NCBI GenBank assembly: GCA_001643675.2
Contig: LSRY02000010.1
Location: 315,001 to 379,000, forward strand
Length of the DNA: 64,000 bases
Reading direction: 5' to 3'
DNA from: Monocercomonoides exilis
Taxonomy: Eukaryota > Preaxostyla > Oxymonadida > Polymastigidae
Shown here: positions 45,338-54,917 of the stretch, piece by piece
Numbering within the stretch: position 1 is the stretch's first letter
Layout of the letters: every line of letters starts with the position of its first letter
Notes under the pieces: generated by a model
Database searches by the model: none
What the model was told of the DNA's origin: nothing
What the model saw: only the letters and a program-made list of their open reading frames with translations
Translations under genes and position numbers: made by a program

Positions 45338-48300
45338 ATGCCACTGAATAATAATGCCAAGTTCATTTTCTCTTCTATAAAAATAATTATTATATTTTTC
45401 CTCATCTATTCAAATTGTCAACGCCATCAACGAGATGTTCTAATCTATGATAAATCATTACGGAGATTTTTTTTTAATGAAGCAAACAGCGGGGATATTT
45501 TTTATAAAAATGCCTTATATGATTTGCATTCAAATGAGTATGAACAAAGCAGAATTCCTTCTTTGAAGCCACGGCTTATAGAAAATTTACGAAGAGAAAT
45601 TTATTTTCCAACTAAATCCCCAACGATTAGATCACAAATTCAAGTTATTAATTCAACACTTCTGGAAGACTTTGTTATATTGAATGTTTTTGACAAGAAG
45701 TTTTCCTTATCAATTGATGAATATTCATGTTGCAACTTACAAAGCGTCACAATTACTTCTTTAGAGAAAATAGATGTATCTCCATTTAAATGCTTTGGCT
45801 CATTAGATATTATAAACCTGACTTTTCATTTTTCAGTTCATCATTCATTGAAGAGTTTAATTGCAACAACAAATTCTTCCACTGTGAGCTTGTCGCAAAC
45901 TTCTATTTGGAATTACAATTTATGCAATCAAGGGACTTTTCTTCACTTTGGAGAATGTTCATCTGAAGACATTAATAATTGTTTTTTTTCAAATGTGACT
46001 CAAGAAGATTTATTTGTGAGATGTTTTTCTTTCATGGGCTCATTTGAAAGCACTTTTGAAAGCTGTATGTCAATTTTCTCATCAAACTTTCTCGAAAGAG
46101 GAATTATTTGTAGAACTTACTCTTCAAAATACTTTAATTCAATAAATTCTACCTTTTTGAATAGTTTCAGGCAATGCAATGATCTGAACAGAACACAAAG
46201 GATAATAACAACGGAAACAAAAAATTTTAACTTATGCGAATGGGTTGATTGTTCTGCTGAATATGGAGGAGCAATATATATTCACAATAACAACGAAGCA
46301 TGCTTAACAGTTCTCAATTCTTCATTTTCTAATTGTCGTGCAACAAAATCAAAAGGAGGAGGGATTCTTGGTGAAAGCATTTCTCAATTTACCACAAGAG
46401 ATTCAATTTTTCAGAACTGTTCTAGTGCAATGACAGAAGGCGATGGAGGCGGTGGTGCAATTGGCTTGTTTTCAATTACAAAACAAACATTTATTCATAA
46501 TTGCAAATTCAACGGCGATTGGTCAGGAAATGATGGAGGAGCAATTAATTTGCGTCCAACGAAATCACTAATTTCAAAAGAATGCATTGTTGATTGTTTC
46601 TTTCTGAATTGCAGCAATCAGGGAGAAAATAATGGAATTGGAGGAGCAATTGAACATTGGTATCCAACGGATAAAGTGATATGTAAAAATTGCTTATTCA
46701 TGAATTGCTATTCTAAATGTGGTGGCGGAGGGTTTGGCACGACCGTTAATGATTATAACAATGAGACGATTTTATATTTTTGCTTTTTTCACAATAACAC
46801 TGCAAGAGTTGGTGGGCACGATGTTGTTCTTCAAAATTCAAACCATAATAATATAGATTCAACTTGCTACTCAACTTGCACAACAAATAACAGGGTTTCT
46901 ATTGAATATGCAAGGATATCAGATCGAAGTGAATGGTTGAAAAACGTTGGAGGAAGAAGCAGATTTGTTGCTTCGAAGGAGAATCAAGCAAATGCAAAAG
47001 ATACATTCAGCTGCGGACTGAATGAAAGTTGTGCATGTCTCACAATCAGTCATTGCCTGTCACAAATGATTTCTGGGTTTGTGGAGGAAATCAATGTGCT
47101 AGCTGGAACAGTTGTGGAAGGAAAAGTAATTGAGATTGGAGAGAAAACGATCTCTGTGAATGGAACTTCGTCAGCTGGCTCAGCCATTGAAACAAAATTT
47201 GAATCAAATGGGCTCAGTCTGTTTTGCATTGGTACAGGAGTATTGACCGTGAGTGATTTGTCTATGGTTCACAATTCGTCAATTGAGAATAACAGACAAT
47301 GCAGACTGTTTGAGGTTCAAGGGGCTGGAGGGATCAATTTGGATAGATTGAACATATCGATGGATGTGGCTCATTCAAAAGAGAGAAGCATTCAGAACAC
47401 ACTTGTGAAACTGGACGGGGGAGAGTTGAAGATGCAAGATGTGAGATGGGGCCGAACATTCAGCACCACGAGTGTGATATCTCTGTCTCAGGAGGCAACT
47501 GTTTCATTGTCTCTGGATAACTGCACATTTAGCAACATTGTGAGGACAACAGCCGGATCATCGTTGATAAGTTCAGGTGAAGGGTCGTTTTCGATAACTC
47601 TTGAGGGATGCACGATTGATGGCTGTGGGAGTGAAGCCTCTGATTTTGGAGGAGGGACGATGATTGAAGTGGGAAGTGGTGCTTCATTGAATATGATAGG
47701 AGGCCTTGTGAAGAACTGTTACGCCTCGACCATCCAAGGGAGAGGAGGAGGGATTGGGCTGAAAGTGAGAAACACAAATGCAGATTTTCTGATTTCATCA
47801 GCATTCAATGGAAACAGGGCCAAATGGGGAAGTGATATTTTCGTTGACTCGTTCGATCTGGAATCAACCGCAATAAGTGGAAATATCACTTCATTGACTG
47901 CTTCGTTTGATACAAAGAGCAAGATGCAAGGATTCAACAATGGAGATGAATCAGCTGCAATTCCGCTATGTGTTTATCTGATTCCTTTGCCAGAAGAGAT
48001 TGTTGTGAGCAATGTTGATGCTTCTGACAATTCTTATTGTGGATACGCTGAGATTCCGTGCCTGACTCTGAAGCATTGCTTGACAAGGCAAGAAGAAGAA
48101 AAGAAAATTGTTATCGATGGGATGACGGAAGTGAACAGTGAGCTGATGTTTGATTCCTTGAAGCACACAATCCGAGGGAAAGATGGAAACAGTGGATGGA
48201 AGGTTATTGATGATTCTGATGGAAGTGAAGGAAGTATGACAACAATAAGTGCAAATACTGTTTTGAAATCACTTGTTTTCTCTGTTCCATCTGCTCTTCC

Positions 48301-51300
48301 AAACCACGAATCGTTCTTCTGTTCCACTTTACAGTTATTTTCGCTTGATGGCTGCTCGCTGACATTTCAAGATCCCCAATCAGCATTATCTTATGTGTTT
48401 TTGTCAGCAACAGCAGGCGATGTTTCAGTTTCATTCTTTAATGTATTTTCTTTGATAATTGGGAATTGTCCATTGATTTCTCTTGATGGAATCAATGCTG
48501 CTGGTTCATTAACTTCTTTGAGTGCCGAGGATATGAGCTCGACAGAAAATAGTGTTTTGTTTGGGATGGCGAATGGAGCATCTATCACAATTGAGGATTC
48601 AACACTTTCAGCGAAAGCACCTTCACAAGCAGATTCATCATCAACAGGAACAATTCGAGTGATTTGCACAGACTCGGCGAAATCGATGAAATTGTCGAAC
48701 AATACGATGAGAGGATTGAAAGGCGATGGAGAAAATGGGGGAGCAGTGAAATGCACACTCAGGAGAGATTGCTCTCTGGAAATAGCTGGAGGATTGATGA
48801 GTGAGTGTGAGAGCAATGGAGGAAATGGAGGAGGGCTGTGGGTTGAGATGAAAGAAGGATCATCATTCACCGTGGGAAATATGACAGATACTGACTCAGC
48901 AAGGGCAATATTTCTTAAAGATGAAAGTGATTTATTTGAACTTGTGAGCTGCAAGGCAACACAAAGCACAAGTGGAGAGCACGGATATGGAGGAGGGATT
49001 TATCTTCATCTGGATGATGGGGCAAGTTCATTCATTTTGAAGGATGTTTCATTTTCTGGGTGTGATGCCAGAGAGGGGAAAGAAATGTTCATTAACGCTC
49101 ATGATCTTTCACATGTGATTAACAGAGAATCAATTTGCTTTGAAGTTGATTTGAATGATGTGAAATGGATGAATGGATTTGAGAGATCAACGCTGAATGA
49201 AACATTTTCCATTCCGCTGGTGGTGTATCTGTGGGATAACTTTTCAGGATCTGCCTTTGTTGGAGGGGGATCATTGAGCCATGATTTTTCGAAGTGTGGA
49301 TTTGAAAAGTTTCCGTGTTGGACAATTTCGAAGGCAGCATCTGTCCACTTTGAAGGGAAGAAAAAAGACATAACCATTCTTGAATCATTTGCCTTTGAGG
49401 ATGAATTGAGCTTGAGAACAGATGAATGGAGCGTTAAAGGAAAAGAGAATGTGACGAAGTGCAATGTATCTGATCAGAATGAGGGAACGCAAAAGGGATT
49501 GATTGAAAACTCAGTTCCGGTGTCTGTGACTGGAATTGTATTTTCTTTGAAGGAATCGCTGACTTTTCATGAAAGTGTATTTGAGTTTCATTCAGGGAAG
49601 CTCACACTGAGCAAATGCGGGATTGAAGGAGGTACTGATTCTATTTCGACAGTACTTGTGAAGGCTGTTGGAGGAGTTGTGGAAGTGATTGAGTTTTCAA
49701 CAGTGAATATGAGAATAGGAGATTCATCGTTTTTCATTGTTGAGGGAAGTATTAATTCAAGGCCTTCGATGAATATAACGAACAGTGATTTTGGAGAAAT
49801 CTCATTTGGCAATGGATGTGTTGTTGAGTGCCACAACGGAAATATCGAGAAGATAACAGGATCCACATTTTCATCGATTACTCGTTCGAAGGGAAGTGGA
49901 GGATGCATAAGTGCTTCGAACAAGGATGCTGGAAGAGAATACAAAGTGGAAATCAATGACTGCACATTTGAAGACTGTGCTGTTGTTGGGGAGGAAGAGG
50001 AAACTGGAGGAGGTACATTCTTTTTCGAAGCATCTGCAAACACTAACCTGCTAATAAACAGGTGCGCTTTTTATTCTTGCACAGCACCCCATGACGGGGT
50101 GGCAGTTGGATATGGAGGAGGTATTATGTTGCAGCTGCTGAAAGAAGAAGAAGTTGCGTTTGCGATATCCTCACCTGTTTTTTCATCTGACAAGCCAAAC
50201 AATGCAAGGTTTGGAAAGGACTTGTTTGTTTCATCTCCATCACTTATCGGAAGTATCAAGAACGAAACATTGCCATTTGTGAAAGACAGACTGGAGATAC
50301 TGACAGAAGATTCTATGAGAGGATATGATGGAAGAAACAGAGAGTGTGCAATTCCACTGATCTATTTCTGGAAAGTACTCGAGTTGAGTGTGTATATTGC
50401 ACCAGAAGGAAACAATGTGATTGTGTGTGGGCTGCTGGAGTATCCATGCGGATCTGTTGATTATGGGATGAAGAGAGGGAGTAGTTTGGGGATTGTGTCG
50501 ATTGTCATTCAAGGGACTTGTGATGTGAGGAGTAAAATGAGTGTGAATGGGATGAGGCTGGAAGGAACAAATGGCGAAAGAGACAAAATTCAATTCATAA
50601 AAGAGATTGAAGGAGACAGGGATGCTGTTGTTGAATGCAAAGGGGCTGTTCAATTCAGTGAATTGGCAATGATGATCCCCAGTGCCTTTGATAACGGAGC
50701 AAGCATCCTCATCCAGACCGGTTCAGGTGCAATCAAAACGAGTGTTGTGAGCTGTTCAATTCACACAAATGAAAATGTGATAGGTGCGGTGTCATTTGTT
50801 CTGATCAGTGCCTCAAAAGGAATTGTTGAGATTGAAAAGACAAATATAGCTAGATTCTCAACGATGCATGAAATAATGAGCATATCAACAGATTGTGCAA
50901 TTGCCATGAGCGATGCAACATTTGAGAATATTACATTGAGTGGGAAAAGTGCACTGACAATGAGTGAAAGTGTGATCACTTCAAGTGAAAATAATAATGC
51001 AGTTGAAGTGTGGAATGTTCTGATTGAGCAATGTACATTTCTGAATGTGAAGCACAGTGTGTCGAACAACCCTTCATTGCTTTGTTGTGATGTGCCAAAT
51101 GAAGTGAGATTGCAAATGGAGAGTTCGACAATTGATGGCTGTGGATCGGCAAGCTCTTATGAAGGAGGAGGAATGCTTTTCCTTCTCAATGAAAGAGGGA
51201 GGTTGGAAATGAATCGCACGAATGTGTCAGAGTGTTTCTGTTCAAACATTGGGAGAGGCGGAGGATTGTTTTTGAAGTCGCAAAGTGTCTCACAGAAGAT

Positions 51301-54300
51301 TTTGCCATTCGTGCTGTCGAACATCACATTCCTTCGGAATGTTGCATCGAAGGGGAGGGATGTGTTTGTTAAGTGCATAGATCTTGACTCGCAGATAAGT
51401 GAATCACAGTTCCTTATAAGTTTTGGGGAGCCATTTGTGAAGGAGCTGGCGATATGGGGGTGCACAGCAGACAATTATGGGGATGAGGAGGATTTGTTGC
51501 GAAGAGTATTTGTGTTCAGGAGCGAATTCATATTTGTGTCTTCAATTGTGGAAAACAGCAGCAACAGCAAGCAGTGTGGGGAGATGAAGAGCACATGTTC
51601 ATCGCTGGATGTTGGGGTGAGCCACATCATCCCATCGGATTATTCGCAGCTGTATATTTGGAATGAAACCACATTAGCTAGTTCCTGCTCGGCTGAGAAG
51701 GTGACGATCAAGTCGATGGAGGCGAGCAGGAATGGGGAGATAAAAGTGAATGAAATTAATTTAGCTGATGAAGGAGCTGTGACGACATCAAAGTCTGTTC
51801 GATTTGAGAAAGTGTCATTTGTTTTTGGTGGAATGGGAAATGTTGTCTGCTCGTGCTTGATACACCAGCTGAATGGATCTCTTATTCTGGAATCTGTTTC
51901 ATTCTTGTCAGAGAATAGAACAACAGAAAATATACAGACACTTTTTGATTTTTCTCTGATTGTTGTTGAAGAAGGGGTATTTGAGGCAGAAAAGTGCGGT
52001 ATTGGACACTTGAAATTCTCGAAGCATGTATTCGAGATGTTGCATTCAGAAAGGGCGACATTTGAGGATATGAGAGTGGATGATGCGGAATATAAGAATT
52101 CGTTGATTGAATGTGGAAAGAGCGAGGAAGTGAGTATTTCTAAGTTGGCAGCCACAAATATTGGGTTGGAAGAAGGGAGCCTGATCTCATTTGAAAACTG
52201 CCACTCATCACTCGTTTTGTCATTGGTATTATCATCATTCACAAACATCAGCCGATCGAGTGATGGGTCTTGCATTGTTTGTGCAACAAATGGGATGAGT
52301 GGATTTGAAATGTGCAACTGCTCTTTTCATGAGTGTACATCAGAGTCACCAAAGGGGAGCCAAGTGGCGATAGCATTGGCAGAGAAGATATTGATGGAGT
52401 CATGTGTGTTTGAAGGGAATTTGATTTCAGAAACAGAAGGGAATGAGATTTCTGATGAAGTCTGCCAATGGAATGGGTCAGTTGTTGACTTGTCGATGAG
52501 TGAAGCAGTTGTGCAAGACACCACAATTTGCAACTCATCGAAGGGAGGGATGAGTGTGAGTGGAGGATCTATTACGATTGAAATGGGATTGTTTGAGAAT
52601 AACAACCCTTCGATTGAGAATTACCCATCAGCAAGAAGAAACATAATTTGTTCAGATTCTGCTTCATTGACCATTTCCAGTTTGAAAGGAGGAGATGGAG
52701 TGAAAGACAATTCATCACTTTGGATTCTGAATGAAGGGTGCAGTTTAGAAGGGATTGTTTCAGAAAGGGATTCATCATTTTTCATTCCTGTTCTGGAGAG
52801 TGTGGAAGCAAAAGAAGAGACAGATAGAATGAAGCTGGCATTCAAAGGATTGCTTCTTGTTCCATGCAATCTGTCATTCTCAGTCGTTAAGAGGAAGGGA
52901 GAAGAGAAAGAGATTGAAAAACATGATTTTGATTCAGATGGGTTTTTATCAGAAAGAGAAGTTGAGGGAAGTGTGGCAAAAGATCTCATCAGCAGTTGTG
53001 GAGATGAAACAGAAATGAGTGTATGCATTCTTTTTGGGAGCATGGATCAGCCTTCGTCAACAGATGTTGTTTTTGTGAAGAACAGAAGTGAGCCCAAAAC
53101 TAATAGAGATGAAAGGATTTCCGAGGGAAGGAAAGAAGGAAAATCATGGGCTTTTATAATTGCAGTTATTTTTGTTATTTTGTTCTTAATAGTTCTTGTT
53201 GTGTCTATTATCCTGGCTGTTCGATGGAAGAAGGTCAAGAATGAAGCTGAAGATTTGAGAGAGATCGTGAATGACAATATCAGAAAGGATCCGAAGGCAT
53301 TTGAGATGGTGACGATGGAGATGTCACCTGAGGAGCAGTGGAGAAGGGCTGAGAGAGAGGCAGAGAAGAAAAATGAAGAGAGGATAAAGAAGAGGGTGTA
53401 TGAGACGAATATGGTGCATTCGGAGTCTGAAGAGTATCTTCTCTCTGAAAGTGGCTCGACAGAATACATTCTGGGAAAGGACTCAGATAAGATTCCTGAT
53501 TGGGCACTGGAAAAGGAGGAAGAGGAAGAGGAAAGGAAGAGAACACCATCTCCATCCATTTCATCCACTTCAACAACAGACACTTCAGACACAGACACAA
53601 CATTTGTTCGAACAGAAAGCCTGTGCCCCACCACCTCATCCATGTCAAACTTGGTGGATGCAATGGCCTGTTCTTCGCCTCATGAAAAACTGATTGTGGA
53701 TCTGCGAGATTCGCTGTTCATGCTGCTTCATGGGAGGAACGCGAAGAAAGAGATGGCGATTGGCACCCTTCAGGAGAGAGAAGTGACCGCTGCCCAAATC
53801 CTGTTCTGGGTGGCCAACCTTGCACTCCACTCCTTTGATGAAATGGAAAATCCACTTTCATCCTTGGAAAACCTGAGTCCGCACATTGTTCTTTTCTCTG
53901 AACACATGGTTATCTGCATTGCCATGCACTCCGACTGTTCTTCTTCAGATTCAGATTCATCTTCAATTTCATCATCCACGATTGTAACATCATCATCTGA
54001 TGGCTCAAGAAGGAGCAAGAGATACACACGCTCTCCCCCACCTTCATCAGCGTTTGAGGATGATGAAGACAACAGAAATGAGTGTTTGCGATGGAAGGCG
54101 CCGGAGCTGATGAGTGGGGCAAAGAAGCATGCCACAAAGAAGACAGTTACATTCTCGATCGGGATGATGCTGTGGGAGTGTCTGACGCTTGATGTTCCAT
54201 TTGGGGAATACGAAGCTGAGGTTGCGGGGAAGAAAATAGTTAGCGGAGAGAGACCAATAATGAACATTGTTTGCCAATCTTCATTATCGAATTCGGTCAA

Positions 54301-54475
54301 TTCTTGTTTGGCTTTGAAATCATCAGATAGACCAAATATTATCGAATTAAAACGTGAGTTTTTCCAATTTTTTCCAAAAGAATCTGCCATACTTACAATG
54401 ACGGATGCCGTTGATTTTGAGATAGACTCGAAAATAGAGAAATTCCAAGTGAGTCTCGTTTCAGAAAAAATTTGA
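45338..54475 (+). CDS. Giant Pmp-like beta-helix surface receptor with pseudokinase tail
   Basis: A single exon of 3045 residues, ATG 45338 to TGA 54473. The signal peptide ends near IIIIFFLIYSNCQ. The ectodomain (about 30-2590) has Pmp-type repeats (GGAI and FxxN: YGGAIYI, KGGGILG, NDGGAINL) typical of right-handed beta helices. Five modules begin with a CG...PC-type motif near residues 560, 900, 1320, 1696 and 2079. Several end with a [FWK]G.D[ILV]FV motif. A juxtamembrane EF-hand-like loop (DFDSDGFLSERE) precedes the transmembrane helix (AFIIAVIFVILFLIVLVVSI). The cytosolic part has an acidic linker, LSPHIVLFSEHMVICIA in place of the HRD/DFG region, then RWKAPEL and FSIGMMLWECLTLDVPFGEY. 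It probably binds surface ligands or bacteria and signals without catalysis. It is a paralog of the gene at 1-1622. Confidence 0.85.
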   Translation: MPLNNNAKFIFSSIKIIIIFFLIYSNCQRHQRDVLIYDKSLRRFFFNEANSGDIFYKNALYDLHSNEYEQSRIPSLKPRLIENLRREIYFPTKSPTIRSQIQVINSTLLEDFVILNVFDKKFSLSIDEYSCCNLQSVTITSLEKIDVSPFKCFGSLDIINLTFHFSVHHSLKSLIATTNSSTVSLSQTSIWNYNLCNQGTFLHFGECSSEDINNCFFSNVTQEDLFVRCFSFMGSFESTFESCMSIFSSNFLERGIICRTYSSKYFNSINSTFLNSFRQCNDLNRTQRIITTETKNFNLCEWVDCSAEYGGAIYIHNNNEACLTVLNSSFSNCRATKSKGGGILGESISQFTTRDSIFQNCSSAMTEGDGGGGAIGLFSITKQTFIHNCKFNGDWSGNDGGAINLRPTKSLISKECIVDCFFLNCSNQGENNGIGGAIEHWYPTDKVICKNCLFMNCYSKCGGGGFGTTVNDYNNETILYFCFFHNNTARVGGHDVVLQNSNHNNIDSTCYSTCTTNNRVSIEYARISDRSEWLKNVGGRSRFVASKENQANAKDTFSCGLNESCACLTISHCLSQMISGFVEEINVLAGTVVEGKVIEIGEKTISVNGTSSAGSAIETKFESNGLSLFCIGTGVLTVSDLSMVHNSSIENNRQCRLFEVQGAGGINLDRLNISMDVAHSKERSIQNTLVKLDGGELKMQDVRWGRTFSTTSVISLSQEATVSLSLDNCTFSNIVRTTAGSSLISSGEGSFSITLEGCTIDGCGSEASDFGGGTMIEVGSGASLNMIGGLVKNCYASTIQGRGGGIGLKVRNTNADFLISSAFNGNRAKWGSDIFVDSFDLESTAISGNITSLTASFDTKSKMQGFNNGDESAAIPLCVYLIPLPEEIVVSNVDASDNSYCGYAEIPCLTLKHCLTRQEEEKKIVIDGMTEVNSELMFDSLKHTIRGKDGNSGWKVIDDSDGSEGSMTTISANTVLKSLVFSVPSALPNHESFFCSTLQLFSLDGCSLTFQDPQSALSYVFLSATAGDVSVSFFNVFSLIIGNCPLISLDGINAAGSLTSLSAEDMSSTENSVLFGMANGASITIEDSTLSAKAPSQADSSSTGTIRVICTDSAKSMKLSNNTMRGLKGDGENGGAVKCTLRRDCSLEIAGGLMSECESNGGNGGGLWVEMKEGSSFTVGNMTDTDSARAIFLKDESDLFELVSCKATQSTSGEHGYGGGIYLHLDDGASSFILKDVSFSGCDAREGKEMFINAHDLSHVINRESICFEVDLNDVKWMNGFERSTLNETFSIPLVVYLWDNFSGSAFVGGGSLSHDFSKCGFEKFPCWTISKAASVHFEGKKKDITILESFAFEDELSLRTDEWSVKGKENVTKCNVSDQNEGTQKGLIENSVPVSVTGIVFSLKESLTFHESVFEFHSGKLTLSKCGIEGGTDSISTVLVKAVGGVVEVIEFSTVNMRIGDSSFFIVEGSINSRPSMNITNSDFGEISFGNGCVVECHNGNIEKITGSTFSSITRSKGSGGCISASNKDAGREYKVEINDCTFEDCAVVGEEEETGGGTFFFEASANTNLLINRCAFYSCTAPHDGVAVGYGGGIMLQLLKEEEVAFAISSPVFSSDKPNNARFGKDLFVSSPSLIGSIKNETLPFVKDRLEILTEDSMRGYDGRNRECAIPLIYFWKVLELSVYIAPEGNNVIVCGLLEYPCGSVDYGMKRGSSLGIVSIVIQGTCDVRSKMSVNGMRLEGTNGERDKIQFIKEIEGDRDAVVECKGAVQFSELAMMIPSAFDNGASILIQTGSGAIKTSVVSCSIHTNENVIGAVSFVLISASKGIVEIEKTNIARFSTMHEIMSISTDCAIAMSDATFENITLSGKSALTMSESVITSSENNNAVEVWNVLIEQCTFLNVKHSVSNNPSLLCCDVPNEVRLQMESSTIDGCGSASSYEGGGMLFLLNERGRLEMNRTNVSECFCSNIGRGGGLFLKSQSVSQKILPFVLSNITFLRNVASKGRDVFVKCIDLDSQISESQFLISFGEPFVKELAIWGCTADNYGDEEDLLRRVFVFRSEFIFVSSIVENSSNSKQCGEMKSTCSSLDVGVSHIIPSDYSQLYIWNETTLASSCSAEKVTIKSMEASRNGEIKVNEINLADEGAVTTSKSVRFEKVSFVFGGMGNVVCSCLIHQLNGSLILESVSFLSENRTTENIQTLFDFSLIVVEEGVFEAEKCGIGHLKFSKHVFEMLHSERATFEDMRVDDAEYKNSLIECGKSEEVSISKLAATNIGLEEGSLISFENCHSSLVLSLVLSSFTNISRSSDGSCIVCATNGMSGFEMCNCSFHECTSESPKGSQVAIALAEKILMESCVFEGNLISETEGNEISDEVCQWNGSVVDLSMSEAVVQDTTICNSSKGGMSVSGGSITIEMGLFENNNPSIENYPSARRNIICSDSASLTISSLKGGDGVKDNSSLWILNEGCSLEGIVSERDSSFFIPVLESVEAKEETDRMKLAFKGLLLVPCNLSFSVVKRKGEEKEIEKHDFDSDGFLSEREVEGSVAKDLISSCGDETEMSVCILFGSMDQPSSTDVVFVKNRSEPKTNRDERISEGRKEGKSWAFIIAVIFVILFLIVLVVSIILAVRWKKVKNEAEDLREIVNDNIRKDPKAFEMVTMEMSPEEQWRRAEREAEKKNEERIKKRVYETNMVHSESEEYLLSESGSTEYILGKDSDKIPDWALEKEEEEEERKRTPSPSISSTSTTDTSDTDTTFVRTESLCPTTSSMSNLVDAMACSSPHEKLIVDLRDSLFMLLHGRNAKKEMAIGTLQEREVTAAQILFWVANLALHSFDEMENPLSSLENLSPHIVLFSEHMVICIAMHSDCSSSDSDSSSISSSTIVTSSSDGSRRSKRYTRSPPPSSAFEDDEDNRNECLRWKAPELMSGAKKHATKKTVTFSIGMMLWECLTLDVPFGEYEAEVAGKKIVSGERPIMNIVCQSSLSNSVNSCLALKSSDRPNIIELKREFFQFFPKESAILTMTDAVDFEIDSKIEKFQVSLVSEKI

Positions 54476-54917
54476 TATTTGATTAAAAAATTATGTTTAA
54501 AACATTTTTAATCTTGAAAATACAAATTGACCAATTTATTTGATTAATGCAGGCTAAACTATATGTAGATTACAATTGAATTTTATTTTAATCTTGTTTG
54601 AATGAAATATGTAGCATCTGTATGTTTTTGTTTTTTTTGAAAATTGATGTTTGAATCAATTTTTTTTAAACTTAGTCTCATTATACCAATTCATAATAAA
54701 TATTTAGTTTTTTTACCTTTCAACCAAGGAATTGAAAGGTGTATTGAATATGTTAGCCAATCGTTTGATAACTTTATTGAAACTAGACATTTATTTATTG
54801 ATCAAGTGATCAAAATTTCTTATTTTGGAAGAGTAAAACACGAAACTTGGAAATATCAAAAGGTAAATAAAAATTTATAGAATACTTTTGTTTATTACCG
54901 TTTAATATACACTGCAA
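54476..54917 (+). other. Short intergenic region with an unassigned frame
   Basis: A frame at 54644-54880 reads IERCIEYVSQSFDNFIETRH and ISYFGRVKHETWKYQK, followed by a GTAAAT donor-like site. It could be an upstream exon of the GYF gene (phase would allow a join at 54936), but that acceptor is poor and no homology is evident. Confidence 0.25.
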
